Source of the DNA: Treponema sp.
GTDB lineage: Bacteria; Spirochaetota; Spirochaetia; Treponematales; Breznakiellaceae
Length of the DNA stretch: 5,425 nt
Direction: 5' to 3'
NCBI GenBank assembly: GCA_031255615.1
Contig: JAIRSD010000199.1
Span: forward strand, 1-5,425
Shown: piece by piece, positions 5,315-5,425 of the stretch
How the letters are laid out: each line of letters begins with the position of its first letter
Position numbering within the stretch: position 1 is the stretch's first letter
Notes under the pieces: model-generated
The model's input: the letters and a program-made list of their open reading frames with translations, nothing else
What the model was told of the DNA's origin: nothing
Database searches by the model: none
Made by a program: the position numbers and the translations under genes

Positions 5315-5425
5315 TCATGCGAGATACTCCCGGTAAGCCAGCAGAATATATAACTTCATCAGCCCTATCCATATTGTTTTCACCCCGGGAGGCCCGTCGC
5401 TGGGCGCCCGTTTTGGCCCTCCCAG
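5315..5425 (-). CDS. Possible 3' end of a minus-strand gene entering from the right edge
   Basis: The minus-strand frame is open from the window edge for 36 codons to a TGA at 5317-5315, and ends VKTIWIGLMKLYILLAYREYLA. The last 20 or so residues have a protein-like hydrophobic and aromatic composition, but the upstream part (LGGPKRAPSDGPPG) looks low-complexity and the codons lack the strong third-position GC bias of the other genes. I recognise no family. It may equally be random open frame in a spacer. Confidence 0.2.
   Translation of the reverse strand: MGGPKRAPSDGPPGVKTIWIGLMKLYILLAYREYLA

Overview
This is a GC-rich bacterial window, estimated by eye at about 60% or more G+C in the genes. 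It holds two complete genes, the 3' end of a third, and three copies of a short non-coding repeat family. No ribosomal or taxonomic marker is present. A Gram-negative-type lipoprotein signal, a bacteriohemerythrin and the general style of the intergenic DNA are compatible with a spirochaete-like or other anaerobic or microaerobic diderm. That placement is a weak inference.

Layout. Positions 1-441 (+) carry the C-terminal 146 residues of a bacteriohemerythrin-like protein cut by the window edge. Positions 439-841 hold two direct copies (A and B) of a small palindromic element. Positions 842-1096 are a GC-rich, hairpin-filled stretch between convergent genes, with no gene seen. Positions 1097-2002 (-) encode a 301-residue DHH/DHHA1 phosphoesterase. 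A 49-bp divergent promoter region with a perfect 18-bp AT palindrome separates it from 2052-4952 (+), a 966-residue lipoprotein of the M16 (pitrilysin/PqqL-like) zinc protease family. Positions 4950-5161 hold a third copy (C) of the element in inverted orientation, bounded by a 6-bp direct repeat. Positions 5162-5425 are palindrome-rich with no convincing gene; at most, the tail of a minus-strand gene enters from the right edge.

The most notable structure is the repeat family. Independent boundary estimates give copies of 212, 193 and 212 bp, and the 193-bp copy equals the full one minus one 19-nt internal deletion. The termini are inverted repeats beginning (T/C)AG(C/T)AGGCTGC. Copy C is flanked by GGCCCT on both sides, as expected of a target-site duplication. 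There is no transposase here, so it behaves like a MITE-type non-autonomous element. The first three bases (TAG) of two copies are exactly the stop codons of the two genes lying upstream of them.

The genes do not form an obvious shared pathway. The hemerythrin-like protein would bind O2 or iron, the DHH protein would hydrolyse phosphodiesters or oligonucleotides in the cytoplasm, and the M16 protein would degrade peptides at the cell envelope. The DHH and M16 genes share a bidirectional promoter region and could be co-regulated.
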